A stretch of 64,000 bases of DNA from Glandiceps talaboti (taxonomy: Eukaryota > Hemichordata > Enteropneusta > Spengelidae). The translations under genes were made by a program, and so were the position numbers. The notes under the pieces are model-generated. The model saw only the letters and a list, made by a program, of their open reading frames with translations, made no database searches and was not told the DNA's origin. Every line of letters begins with the position of its first letter. The first letter of the stretch is position 1. This document shows positions 35,550 to 64,000 of this stretch, piece after piece. The stretch lies in contig NC_135555.1 in NCBI RefSeq assembly GCF_964340395.1, positions 7,521,431 to 7,585,430 on the forward strand, written 5' to 3'.

Positions 35550-35612
<63 letters not shown>
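35341..35612. repeat. (CA)n-rich microsatellite region
   Basis: An imperfect CA array with CATACA, CTCA and TGCA interruptions ends in a pure (CA)n stretch. Frames of His/Thr and Cys/Val across it are artefacts. Confidence 0.96.
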
Positions 35613-35613
<1 letters not shown>

Positions 35614-37447
35614 TCATGATAATAAGTCAGTTGCAGATGTGGTGATAAGTCGGCCTCAAAATGTTGACTTAAAAATCCTCAAAGAAGACTTAGACCCAGT
35701 GAGGTACTTTGGTAGAATTCAATACTAAACACTATTCTGAGTATACCTATGCCTCTTGTAACATGGGGTCAAGTAGTGATTTAAATATACATTACAGCAT
35801 TTGTGATTGGCCAAAGAAAACATAAGACCTTGAAGGTTAACTTCAAAGCAATATTCACTTTGAATTTTGTTTTTACATATGTAAAGATATTGTATACATA
35901 GTGGGCTTCTATGACAAAAATGGTTACTCTCCAAATTCCATATGGTCACAAAACAAAGTGACAGTACATATACTACGCAATATATAGCATTTATAGTATG
36001 TTATGCATTTATAATGATATGTTAATTAAGAATAACACAAAATGCTGAAAATTGACTTTACAGGATTGCCATGTAATTAAGTTTACAAAAAGGTCAACCT
36101 TGGTAATATGGTTGTAGACACTTGCATGAGTTGAGTGCTAAATTATCACACTTTCTGTGAGACATCATACAAATTACTGATCAAATGCCAAAATAGAACA
36201 CAAGATAAAACGACAGACATATTTTCTATGTAATGTACAACCTATTCTGTGTTGTTACATTGTCTGTTGTGTGCAAGAAACAATCTGATTTTGACAGTTG
36301 TCAAATGTCAAGACCAATGAGACTTTCAAAGGAAAGCTCAACTGAGAAGTAATGGGTGTAGGCACTTGAATTGAGAGACTACGATGGTCTCAATAGGGAA
36401 CTTGCAATCCAGACTGAGCATGCTCAGACGCAAGGGACTATGGGATTATCTGTGGTTACTGTAATACCTAATCTGGAGCTAATGATAAAATTAACCTCCC
36501 ACAATTGTCAGGGTAATTATGAATTGATTATTTGTGGTTACAAACTATGTATCAACAATGTTTACAATACTAATTGATTAGTATTTATTATCACATTTCC
36601 CATGATGCAACATTCAACATGGCGGGTTTGCAAGTTCTCTATAATAAAAGTTTTCACAATGTATATGGCCTTCAGCCAATTTTTATTAGTGCTCTGTCCC
36701 TCTATCACATACAGGGATTGTGTATTAGATCACAACAAACAAGACAGACATATGCTCTATGTAGTGATAACCTTATAGGCTTGAAAGAAATTAACAAGAA
36801 TCTTTTTTAATGTGATTCTAAATACTCACGGTATTAATAAATGTATTTTGCTAGACAACGTGTTCATGAAACATATTTTGGTTTTTAAAACTCAAAAAGC
36901 ATCTGCAAATACCTTAAAAATATGTTTTTCAGTCGGTTCCCGACAGATTTACTTCGAGAGTCCCACCTAGGCACAATTTTGTGATATCACAGAGGGGTAA
37001 ATTCAGCAGTCCGGAAGCATCTAAGTATAACATCAATAACTGTAAATGCACCATCTGTTGATTGCTGGATACTGTATCCTATCTAGATATTACACATCCT
37101 ATCTTTATTGCATCTAATTTTTTGTACAAGGTTTGGATATATTAGTTCGAGCATGTTAAAGATATGAGGGTGCATGGATGCATAGACACATGAATGGATG
37201 GACAGACAGAACCCAATGTATAAGCCCCCCTCTAGGCATTGCCCAATGCGCTAATAAAGCCTAGAGTTAAAACTGAACAATAATGTAAAAATTCTTATAA
37301 ACAAACATTTCTTTAATGGTAAGTGGCAACCTGTACTTATTTGGAAATATTTCATTTTCCAAAAATTGTTCAATGAAAACTTATCTTATTGGACAGAGAG
37401 ATTAATTGTTTTCCTTAGTTACAAATATGTGTCATTCAACAAAGACT

Positions 37448-46268
<8,821 letters not shown>

Positions 46269-46276
46269 GATGAAAT

Positions 46277-48529
46277 CTGAAATGACAAGATACATGATAT
46301 TATCCACATAACAGAACTCAATGATGCATGAGTACTAGTGTGAAGCACTCACAGTAATGCATATTTTGGTATAATTACCCCCCACTGTTTACCATCAAAT
46401 ATTTCACCAAGAATTAATTGAATATATACCTTAGCTAATATTTTAAGAACTAAGTGTGATTATGCTGTGATCTACTAAAAATCTGCATTTGAAATATCTA
46501 TGGTACAAAACATATAAACACTGTAAACATTTGAATTCTAAAGCACTTTGGAAGTGTTACTTTTGCCATAACAAGAATGAGATGCAGATGAGAAGCTGTT
46601 CGTCATTGTCGTCTCATTCTTGTAAGCCAGATGCTTAATCTCTCTAGTACTACATACTGTATTGGTTTTTAAAACAATACATTTCAGAAAGTATAGCTGT
46701 GCATTGATCGATCCACATGATTTCACATACATGTATATCATGGATGAAACAGCAACAAGGGTTAAATCAGTCTAGCTGCTAGACCTCAGGCTTTCTTCTG
46801 ATAGCTATGAGAGTGTAACACCCGAGCTATCACCCTTGCTATAACGACTCGGTCACCTTCACAGTGAGCAGATTAGCCTGAGGGGTCTGGGGGGCAAGAC
46901 TAGGGTTGAATGTGCTTCAATGGAAACTATTTTCCTGGGAATTACTGATGAGTCACAATAACTAAATTAGCATTTGTGATTGTCTTTAACATATCACAAA
47001 CACTTTGCACATAATTTCAACATACTGTAAACACATACATGTTGGTACACAAACATTTTAAAGACAATTTTTACACTTGTGCTACATTTTATAGATGGAT
47101 AAAAAGTGTAAACATAGTGTTATAGCCATCTTACTTGTGTATATTACTCAGTGTATTGATTCATACCTATTCAGTAAATCTGATATTATTACATGTCACA
47201 TAGTCTGGATGCCACTTTGGTTTCTAACTAAACCACTTCTGATCCCCCAATCAGCACAAAAAGTTGTTCATAACTGCCCCAATAAACACTAACTTTATGA
47301 GAGACTGTGTTATTGGTTAGAATTTTGTGATTGATTAACAAACACATGATGATGTTAATTATTGTGTGGGTGGCTGTGGATGAATTTTAAATTTCATCTC
47401 ATGCATCCCAGGACTTCTAGAGTAACGACTTTGACCATACTGTGAATAGAAATGTAAATTGTAACTGTATAGGAACCGGGATAGGAACTAGACTAAATAT
47501 CATCATTGAAAGTGACTGCATTTTCACGGTGATTTATTTTGGCGCAAACATTGATTGCGCCAGTAGTTTAGAGCTGTACATTAATGCACAGTCAGTGAGC
47601 GTTTGGAAGGAAAAAAGTATTGCCATAGCGACAGCATAAACTAAATAACGTCACCCGCTCTGAGAATATGGATCTGCCTAATATGATATCGTTGTGTCTC
47701 TATTGAATTTACTGTTAAAATGTTAGTTTAAATGGGGAAAAAAGCGCCGTGTGCGTGAGGTATGGAGCGGGTATGTTCGTCATGTTGTGATGTGTAATTA
47801 CTTATGTCATTTCACCTGAAGTTCAGGTCATGTGTCTGTCTGCGAAGAAGTACACTCACACAAGCTGGTTTCAAGACTAGCTTTCACTTTGACGCGATCA
47901 TCAGAAGACGGAATTTTTGAGAAAAGGCAAAACTCACCTGGATATGTCGCGGTTAGTGTTTGCTATCGAGATACATCATGACTTGTAACGGTAGTAATTT
48001 AACTTCCGGGTATGCGTGTGGTGGAAGGGGGGGCCGGGGAACTTCCATGGCACGTTCCATTCATCAGTAGGGGAGTTGCGATATTTACACTTCCTGGCGA
48101 GACATTGCGCTATTAGCATGAAGTGAAAATAAAAAATATCTTTTTTTGTATGTCTATTTTTCAAGTAAATTTGTTTAATTCTCTGATATATCTGTTTCAT
48201 TTTTTTCTCTTTCTGCGTGCACGTGAAATCAATCAAATGTAATAACCTGATTCTTGGAACTGTGAGGTGCTAATTCGTGAAGTGCTGTATAACTAATACG
48301 ATTTTAAAACAAATAAAGTTTTACGCGTATTTATATTTGAAATTGGGGGATCAATTTATCTAGTATGTCATTTTGAATATATAACATAATATTTTGTATG
48401 CATTTTATTGAATTTGGTATTGTTTTCAATGTCTCTTAAAATATATTATATACACAGTAGTATTAATTTACTGAGTACTTGATATTGCATCGCGCATGGC
48501 AGGTCATAATAAATTCAAAACAAGGAAAG
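46277..48529. other. Divergent intergenic region between copy B and NUDCD1
   Basis: It holds the 5' UTR intron of copy B and both promoters. Apart from a candidate non-coding exon at 47938-48000, I see no exon. A fragment at 46760-46800 (gtctagctgctagacc, minus sense) resembles the head of the dispersed repeat found at 775-960. Confidence 0.5.
47938..48000 (-). other. Candidate 5' UTR exon end of RIPK1-like copy B
   Basis: On the minus strand 'gcgacatatccag' is followed by a perfect donor, gtgagttttg, at 47937-47928. It could splice to the acceptor just upstream of the copy B start codon (46277-46279). The left end at 48000 is arbitrary. A nine-codon-scale upstream frame (ATGATG...TAA) lies within it. 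Transcript data would be needed to confirm. Confidence 0.35.
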
Positions 48530-55972
<7,443 letters not shown>

Positions 55973-58437
55973 ATTTACAATGAAAACCTTGTGTAGTGGG
56001 GATGTAGAAATTGGGTCCAATACTTGGACAGGCAGAGATTTGATTCCAAAAGTTTCAATAGAAAGTTAAAGGTATATGTAGTTGCATGTAGAATGGTAAG
56101 GTTGCTATATTGTTTGTTTGAAATTAGTTTGTAATGTTCTACTTATTTACAACTAGGATCCTTTCTGAGGTGAGGAAGATGGGGAATACTTGACATATGT
56201 TGCATACGTTTCTTGTAATATCAGCCATACCTTGCTCACCAAGTTATGTTAATCTTGCATTTTTTAAAGTCACACATGTCTAGTAACATTATAGTATATC
56301 TATAAGCATTCATGCATGTATAGGCCATTATATTTTCAAACCACTATATCAAGAGTTACAACCACATTACAGTATAAAATACAGAGTGATATTATATATT
56401 GATCGCTGTGTGGTAAGCAGCCTATCAATCATGACATCAGGCCAATGAAAATCATGAACTTTGACATGTGATTCCATTAAAAGTATAATTAGATGCAAGT
56501 AAGCCTTTAATGACTTGGTTTCAGTAACTCTATGTAATTACACCTCATATACATGTATTATATTTACATGAGTTAACATTGAATCTTGTCAAGGTATTTG
56601 ATTTCAAATCGCAAACTATTATGCTTCAAATTGGGGTGGAAAATTCTCTAACTTACTATCTAGTATTGCTGATGATTTATATTACCTCATCTGATGTTTA
56701 TTTTCAGTAAACATATATACATATAATGGTCATTTTATTCATGCGAATGTGACTTTGTGATAATATATACCTGTGCACCATCACATTAATGCAACCTACC
56801 TATGTCAATGCTACGTGAAATGAATGTAAATGCATCCATGTGTAAAATTATAAATCAGACAAATCATCATCATGTCTACGTGTGTTTATTTCTTGTATCT
56901 TGTGGAGGAGTTAGCAATTGTCCACTTAAAGTTTGAAGCACAAGCTGTCTTGAATGAAACTGTTTGTTTGTTTGTTTGAATGAAAAAATCCATCAGAAAA
57001 CATATCATTAAAATTGATGGGCAAGTAGTAGACTGTATGAGTAGGAGATGTAGCTGAAATATGTTTTTGAAAAGTTTCCCATTTTTTGACATCCTACTAG
57101 TGGTATAAAGTTTTGTTTATAATAACATTGTCAACAAGATGGCACTGCAAAAATGCTGACATTGCTAGCAGCAAGTCTTTTTTGTACTACAGATGTACTT
57201 TGTCACTTGAAACCATAATGAAACAAACTATCCTGCTTCCAGCAATTTAGACATGACAATTATTCCAATTCGATGATGAAAAGTTGATGGAAATAAATCA
57301 TGGATACTTGTGCATTAAAGTATTCCATACTGTATATGTATGTGGTGTAGCAGAGTGTATTTTACATTCTAGTGAGAAGTATAAATGCTGTAAGTAGCGA
57401 CATACATTTGTACACTCTTAGTAGCCACATATACTGTCAGATAATCAAGTGGAAACAAGTTTACTTTGTTATTACTTCTTTATTATAGTTATTAAACACT
57501 TCCAATAAATTGATACGTTTTAAAATAACTGAAATTCTTTAATTAGAAATTGTTAATTGATAAACCACAAGAGGATAGTAATATTTGTAATGTTTTTGCA
57601 CCAAATTGATAACATGTTAGTGGTAGTATCTTCACATAGGTAGGTCTATTTAATTCATACAAAATATAAATCCATCATTTCTCATCACATTAGTTACAGG
57701 ATGAACATGAGTAAAATTATGTTTATGTCTGGCCAAGTGTGAAATGTTAAATGATTATCACTAAACACTAATCTCATCTTGGTGTGATACTTCTAAATTT
57801 CACTGAGTCAAAAGAAGCCAAAAATGTTTTCTGCTTATCCCCAGACACACCACATGGATATTTTGTCTTCAGAAATACTTACACTGAATCTGACACTGCT
57901 ATATCTTAATATACACAGGCTTGGAATAAATGTTCATTTCTTGGCCCCCAATCTTAGCTGTGATAGTAGCACAACGGAATTAAACATATTCATCACTAAC
58001 CCATAGATGATGAATGATAAGGTCTACTGTTCAACTAAGTATATACTGTTTCTGTATACTAATGTTGAATGGAGAGTTCTGATTTGTGCCTCAAAATCTG
58101 ATACACATTACAAATTGGATTTTCTTTAAGAGTTGGTCACAGTTTAAAGGCATTTAGATATACAAGCATATTTCCTGAACAGGTACGCTTTGAGTATTCT
58201 AAATGTAATTAGATAATGTGGACACCTAGATGTGATAAACACTCCTACAATACGCTACTTTGTATGCACTTAGTTTGACAACTGTACGTCCATGTCATAA
58301 TAAGGCAACACACTCCTGAGTCACTTTCTGCCATGAAGTCATGATCCAAGGCATGAAAAAGTACATCTGATATTAGCACACGATATTATATTGTACTGTA
58401 TTGCACATAGTAATAAGTCTAGTCCAGACAGGTTCCA
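55973..58437. other. Non-coding interval between convergent NUDCD1 and TMEM170
   Basis: Holds both 3' UTRs. I see no exon and no large repeat; a short (GTTT)n occurs near 56960. Several AATAAA words are present (for example near 57293 and 57504) and I cannot choose between them. Confidence 0.55.
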
Positions 58438-59691
58438 TCACATTGTGGCAAGTATTCTTGAGAATGACACAACTAAAACCATTGTTGTCTGTCCAATTCC
58501 AAACACCATAGCATAGAGTGGCTCCATAGTAAAACCAGCTGCTCTATACACACCAGCAATGGCAACACCTTTAATAGATAAAACAAGCAATATCATTACA
58601 TTGTACTTGCAAACATAAGATAAATTATGGATGTGCTATATATGGCAGTGTGTATTGAATTAGGGACTGTTGTCCTATTGTGTCCCAAGTTCCACTTGCA
58701 GATGAAAAATTATGGTATGTGATTTTGACTCACAAGATTATACGTCAACATGCAATGGGAGAGTATTATCAAGAATAAGGTAAGATATATTTGAAACAAG
58801 TTCTTACTTGTAATACTGCCTCCTGTCATTGGTCCAAGGAAACCCATAATAATTATTGCCACAGGAATGAATCTACCAATCTTATGCTTTCGAAGACAGA
58901 AGAATGCAATAATACTTGCAACTGCATGAACGAGTACTGATGAAAACAGGAACCATAAAAAGATGTGATACCACATTTCTGAAATTAAGAGACATGAAAA
59001 TGCATAAAGGGTCATAGTGAAATCACAACCTACTTGTTGGTGATATATACTAAATTCATCAAAATAAATCTTTTGACGATGGAATGGTTCACAGTTATTA
59101 TGCCCTCTATTTTGATACAGTGAATCAAATGCAAGCAAGCATTCATGGAGAGGTGCAACATGGAGTGGTAGTCGTTATTATCAGATGTTCTCATAGCTGG
59201 TCTCAGCATTATGTGACCAGTGTTTCTACAATGTAGATGTGTGAATCTCCAAACACTTAACTTCACACAGCCTTGTCCCAATATACAGCAGGCCTGTTTG
59301 TTAATTTTATAGGTTGGTGGAGAGTCTGTGGTTAAACTATGAATAAACAACTCAACATACACATGGACAACAAATCATAACCATGTTAATGAAATACACA
59401 ATTAAGCCTACCACAATAATTGATTCACGTTGTCAGTACCTATGCAACAGATATTACAATAATATTTCCTATAAACAGGTTGGGTGTCCTTTAGCTGTAG
59501 TGGGATCACATTGACGTTCACTTTCGGACATTGATTATGAATGTCACTGACATTGTGAAATATGAAACTCTCAGACTCAAGTACTGACCTGCAAAACCTC
59601 GTAATGGGTCACTTGACAGTCCAATAACACTGGCAAAAGAATCAAACCGTGTTGTGAAGTCTTCTTGGTTAGCCATAATTATTTTTGACAT
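58438..59691 (-). CDS. TMEM170: TMEM170 family multipass membrane protein
   Basis: Three minus-strand exons, 59691-59589, 58978-58808 and 58568-58438, join in frame to 134 residues (human TMEM170A is 144). The conserved core starts at EMWYHIFLWFLFSSVLVH, continues RKHKIGRFIPVAIIIMGFLG and PMTGGSITS, and ends GVYRAAG, GIGQTTMVLVVSFSRILAT. Three to four hydrophobic segments are evident, with the short N-terminus variable. In vertebrates TMEM170A is an ER and nuclear-envelope protein that promotes ER sheet formation. Two in-frame ATGs (59691 and 59676) could start translation; the second has the better context. Both in-frame starts give the same core. It is head to head with CFDP1. Confidence 0.93.
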
Positions 59692-59897
59692 TTCTAAATG
59701 AATGCAGATATCGCAAAAATTAGGATTTCAATCGAGACGATAGTTTTTGGGATTTCCTATTTACATCGTCGGCCATTTTGATTTGATTGTTCGCTAGCTG
59801 TGCACTCCACACAGTCACAACTCACGTGTTGTGATCGGGATTAGGCTCAGGTGTTTACCTCCGATTTTTTACGTATTGCTCCATTGGGGAACCAAGG
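59692..59897. promoter_or_regulatory. Shared bidirectional promoter of TMEM170 and CFDP1
   Basis: Only 206 bases separate the two divergent start codons, so both promoters must overlap. The interval contains GGCCATTTTG (59771-59780), a YY1-type site, and CACGTG (59823-59828), an E-box. No TATA box is evident at the expected place. Factor binding is inferred from motifs only. Confidence 0.7.
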
Positions 59898-62098
59898 ATG
59901 TCTGATTCGGAAGAAGACTATAGCTCCGAAGAAGATGAAGACTACGTTCCATCGGGTAGGTATAGCGAAAGAAAGGTTTGTGACAGCCCTGTTGTAAATA
60001 GTATGTGATGGCGCACTGTAATTCGAGATGTCATTTGTGTTGTTATGATTGCATAGTGCTTGATGCAATCAACATCTTAGACCTAGGAACATAAATATTT
60101 CAACTGTTGTTGTCATTATTACCCAATTTGAAATGAGATTATCACTTAAGTGATATTGAACTCCTAGTTAAATGGCCGTTTATGATGATTAAAAAAAATA
60201 ATGCATTCACTATATCAATATTTTAAGAAATATATCAGTAACACTGAACTTATGACGTTATGTACATGACACATTAGAAATGTTGTTATTTCAAGTTATC
60301 ATTTGATGATAAGATTATGTCTCTTTGCAGCTGAAGAAAGTGATGAGGAAGATATTGTACAAGAGGACTCGGAAGGTACTGTTGCAGTAAAAGCTCAGAA
60401 AAAAGGAAAGAATAAAGATGAATCAAGGTATGTACATGTACTGTACATGCATATAGTATTATAGTTGTTTTGATTCAGCCAAGAAAATTAGAGTGGCCTA
60501 AGGGGCCTTGTCACTATGAGTCGAAGACGAGTAATGACAAAACTCTGAGGTCAGTGTCAAGTATTTTCTGACTGAATGAAGGAAACATTGGAGAATAATA
60601 ATTACCATGCAAAATTATGATGAATTTCAAACTATTTTATTGATATTTCGAGCACCACAGAGACCCAATGATGTAAACACTTGTTGTCATGACAGAGACC
60701 AAGTCTCAAGGTATTAAATTTCATATTTTTTGGTCAAACATGTTCAACTTGTGCATGTGGTAAAATTACAATGTTACTTTCAGAAAGTTGACTTTTTTTT
60801 TGCACTTTTTTTTGCATTTTCTGACAAGTGAATGAATGTACTTGTGATATAATTTTCAGTTGTGTATATATCAACAGGGTACATCAAGTGAGTGGTCGTT
60901 ATTATAATTTCATTACAGGAAAAGAAAAGGTGGCATACAGTTAGATGAAGAGGATGATAAGATAGCTAAGGAAGAAAGGGAAGAAGAAGAGGCACGAAAA
61001 CTTGAGCTATCAAAGGAAATACAGAAAGAGCAAGAAAAGAAGAAGGAAGAAGAAGAAAAGAAGAAAGCTGATGATCTGTGGGCAAGTTTTCTAAGTGACG
61101 TTGATCCACCAGCAAAACCTAAACCCAAAACAAGTGTTAGTAGTTCAACATCACAGCAAAGCATTAGTCAAGTGGTAAGTTAGTTAGACAAATCCTAAAC
61201 TTCTATCTATTGTATGAGAACTGTTTACGGGTAAAAACTGAAAACTAAACTCTCAAGGGACAAACCCTAGATGTTACCTTTTTTACCATCGCTTAAAATC
61301 AGCATGTATATGTGACAGCAGAATAGGAATTTTTATGTATTTGGGGAAAGAATGACGTCACATTCTCTGCCATATGCTAATGATAGTTACAGAATGTCAG
61401 ACACTAATTTTTTATTCCCATAATGTAGATGTGTGACGCCAGTAAATAATGTTGCTGTTGTTATTTATCATGTAAGAGAATAATTGACCATTGTTTATTT
61501 TTGTGTATTTATTTTGTTATTATTTTTGTACAGGATAAAAGTGATGGAAGTAGAAGTGTTAATGCAAAGGAAAAGAAAGACGAGACCTCTAAAGAAACCG
61601 AAAAGAAACTCACAGTGACTAAAGTCTTTGATTTTGCTGGAGAAGAAGTAAAGTAAGAAATCAAAGAAACAATGTCATACAGATAATTGTTATTTGTTAT
61701 TCATTGATTTCCACAAGTGTGCAAGAATGATGTCACAATTAGTAAAGACAGGGAAACAGGTCTTCTGTTCATCAATTTCCAATTTCAATCAAGTGTGGGC
61801 TCACCAAATTGAAATATTTAGATTATCAATTCCATAAGAAATCAATGTACAATATTCTGTAGACATATAGCTGATGTAGAATTTACTAATTGCCAACTTT
61901 TAAACCTATTTTCACTCATCAGAGACTATCGGTAATTTGATATGGTTTCTATAAAATAGGATGTATTGTCAACCCTTATATGGTTGCTCCAAAGATCTAC
62001 CACAGTAACTATGGTATTTGATTTATATAGCAGCAAGGGTATCAAATAGAAATTAGGAGATTGATCATTGATTTATTGTTTCATGTGTGTATGTATGT

Positions 62099-62151
<53 letters not shown>

Positions 62152-63102
62152 TGTATGTCTGTCTGTCTGTCTGTCTGTCTGTGTCTGTCTGTGTTTGTAT
62201 CTGCATCTGTGTCTTTGTGTATGTATATATGTGTTTGCTGGCATCTGAAAGGACAGTGACATACTTAGCACATATCTGTATTTTCCTTTCTCAAAGAGTT
62301 ACAGAACAGGTTGATGTTAATTCAAAGGAAGGCAAAGCATATTTAAAGCAGAAAGAAGCAGAGAAAGAAAGTCAGAAAGAAACAGAAAAGGGACAATCCA
62401 GCGGAATTTCCAAACCAACTATTGTATCAAGGCTAGGATCGGGTGTACCAGGGTAAGTCAAAATAATTCAGTCTTGATTTATTCATACATATACCAAAAT
62501 AAATTATTGTGACAAAATATTAAACCATCAGTTTTCTACAGTTTGATTACTTAATTGTTATAACTAGAACAAATCTGTCATGACTTTCAGTAAACAGGTT
62601 CATAAGGTTGGAACTTCATATAATTAGTGATATTTGTTGATACAGAACCGATTGACTTTTTCCATACGTTTCAGCAGTGTGACAGTTGCCTACCTAAACT
62701 GACAATAATTAGGTTCACCACTAGATGGCAGTGTGGGTGGATGGGTGGGTGGGTGGTTGGGTGGTTGATTGGTTGGTTGGTTGTTTGTTTGTTTGTTTGT
62801 TTGTTTGTTTGTTTGTTCATTTGTTCATTCTCTGGTAAAATGACAGACTTGATTTCCCTGAAAACAAGACAGTGACTTGCTGAGTTTCTTTAAATATTTA
62901 ATAATATTAATAAGCTTTAATATGGGAAAGTTTTGAGAGATTTGAATATTATTAACTTTAATTTTCAGGCAAATTGGCTGCTGAGGCATATTCTAACTTA
63001 GTATCTTCTGTCATCTTCATTTCTTACAGATTAAAACGACCAAGGGGTGGTCTCAGTGGTGTTCTTGGCAAAATAAACAAGAAGCCTAAAATGAGTACAT
63101 TG
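59898..63102 (+). CDS. CFDP1: CFDP1 (craniofacial development protein 1, BCNT family), 3' end off window
   Basis: Six exons join in frame: 59898-59955, 60331-60427, 60919-61174, 61534-61652, 62297-62452 and 63030-63102, giving 253 residues before the last visible donor. Landmarks are the acidic start MSDSEEDYSSEEDEDYVPSG, a long charged coiled segment of Glu and Lys, DDLWASFLSDV, the motif TKVFDFAGEEVKV, and the entry to the BCNT-C domain, LKRPRGGLSGVLGKINKK and KMSTL. The rest of BCNT-C (from about the KLDW motif of the family) is not found before 64000 and must be in a downstream exon. CFDP1/Swc5 proteins are subunits of SWR1/SRCAP chromatin remodellers that exchange H2A.Z. Human CFDP1 has 299 residues, so about 50 are missing. 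It shares a promoter region with TMEM170. Confidence 0.93.
62100..62195. repeat. (TG)n(TCTG)n microsatellite in CFDP1 intron 4
   Basis: TG units pass into TCTG units. The open frame that starts in it and reads into exon 5 is an artefact of the repeat. Confidence 0.95.
62735..62817. repeat. (GGGT)n/(GGTT)n/(GTTT)n simple repeat in CFDP1 intron 5
   Basis: A graded series: tetramers change from GTGGGTGG to GGTT to GTTT over 80 bases. Confidence 0.93.
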
Positions 63103-64000
63103 GTAAGTTAAAATATATGAAGTGTGTTTTCATTGTCACTTTACTATAACTACAATAACAATATATTTGAAATGCATGTATCAAGTCTTCACTAAATCTA
63201 ATACCATCTTCCTTGAAAGCACAACAGCTCGATGTTTCGTTTGCCCTCATCTAGGTATGTTAGAAATTAAAACAGAGGGAAGAAACACATATGTCAAGGA
63301 ATTGTCACTAAATGGTACAATATCCAATCAAGACACACAGGTCTTTCCATAGGCCATGACAATTGTAGACTGTACAATCACAGTCATTGGTAATGCACCG
63401 CATGCTGTGCCAATCCAGAATGTGTCAGTAGAATATGTGGAGCGCCACCAATGACTGCATTTTACAATCTTAGGAATCTATATCTGTGTTGTACAGCATC
63501 AATGGATGATGCAGATTTAAAGTGTAATAATCATCTGATTCACATACATACCTCAGAGTCCTAAATTTGGGAAACTTTGACAGTAACTATGGACACTCAA
63601 ACAAATTTTATGTTTGCATGGATATATACATGGTTAATGAAAGACTATCTTCCCCAAATGAACTTGTGTCATGCAAATAAACCAAATTCAACGTGATGGT
63701 GGGATGGGTAAGAGTTTGCATTGTAACCATGACGAGACGCATCATGTTTGTCAAAGAACAAAATGAACTTGCGTATCAGATGACCTCTGAACTTACCAAG
63801 AGATTCATCACATATACAATATTCCTAAGGTCAATGAAGCTAAGGTCAATGAAGTAACTACAGTAAATAGATATATCAAATCAATTTCAAAATCCTAAAA
63901 TTCATAGTTATCTTTATCATGTTACATCTCTTTATTTATGACTTTGTGCTGGGAAAGTGTTCTGCTGTAAATTGCAAATTGTAAATTTAGTTTTATCAGT
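63103..64000 (+). other. CFDP1 intron 6, incomplete
   Basis: No exon encoding the end of the BCNT-C domain is visible on the plus strand, and nothing convincing on the minus strand, so this is read as intron. Confidence 0.6.

Larger units (their letters stand above)
32571..37447. other. Non-coding interval between the two RIPK1-like genes
   Basis: No intact gene is visible. It contains the copy A promoter region, a (GCC)n tract near 33439-33453, a Penelope-like remnant (33940-34230) and long (CA)n arrays (35341-35612). A consensus donor (ttcg then gtaagg, minus strand) at 33089-33083 could end a 5' UTR exon of copy A, but this is weak. Confidence 0.5.

Noticed and set aside
48479-48529. Upstream in-frame extension of NUDCD1
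   Set aside because: The conserved N-terminus and strong start context favour the ATG at 48530.
62061-62296. N-terminal Cys/Val-rich part of the frame reaching CFDP1 exon 5
   Set aside because: It is the (TG)n repeat; exon 5 starts at a ctcaaag acceptor (62296) in the phase required by exon 4.

Overview
The window is nuclear DNA of an invertebrate animal. Genes are split by GT-AG introns, intergenic DNA is AT-rich and full of long (CA)n, (TA)n, (GA)n and trinucleotide arrays, and there are tRNA-derived SINEs, foldback elements and a decayed Penelope-like retroelement. All recognisable proteins are bilaterian families (COQ9, SOCS6/7, RIPK1-like, NUDCD1, TMEM170, CFDP1, probably CARMIL). I cannot fix the phylum from sequence alone; an invertebrate deuterostome or a lophotrochozoan fits best. 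Layout: 1-7442 holds the first two coding exons of a CARMIL-like gene (minus strand) and a large intron. 9241-13992 is a complete seven-exon COQ9 gene (plus). 19177-20568 is a single-exon SOCS6/SOCS7-type gene (minus). 24015-32558 and 37448-46268 are two tandem minus-strand genes whose spliced products have a RIP-type kinase domain, a RHIM and a C-terminal death domain, the architecture of vertebrate RIPK1. 48530-55972 is a nine-exon NUDCD1 gene (plus). 58438-59691 is a three-exon TMEM170 gene (minus), head to head across about 206 bp with CFDP1 (plus, from 59898), whose last exon(s) lie beyond the right edge. The exon models were joined by hand; every junction keeps frame and phase. The most interesting content is the tandem RIPK1-like pair. 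The RHIM cores are IQIGDGNTM (copy A) and IQIGNQNYM (copy B), and catalytic residues are intact in both. Eleven to twelve coding segments per gene line up between copies with near-identical exon lengths and phases, but the linker between kinase and RHIM has diverged: copy A has three exons, including one rich in Tyr and His, while copy B has one. The neighbours matter too. From memory of the human map, CARMIL, RIPK and TMEM170 paralogues lie together on 6p, CARMIL and RIPK3 on 14q12, and CARMIL2, COQ9, TMEM170A and CFDP1 on 16q. This 64 kb may therefore preserve the pre-duplication neighbourhood of the vertebrate RIPK1/RIPK3 loci. Repeats also bear on the genes: two splice donors of RIPK copy A have been copied into adjoining tandem repeats, a 240-bp (CT)n tract is the polypyrimidine tract of one copy B exon, and a foldback element sits just downstream of the copy A stop codon.
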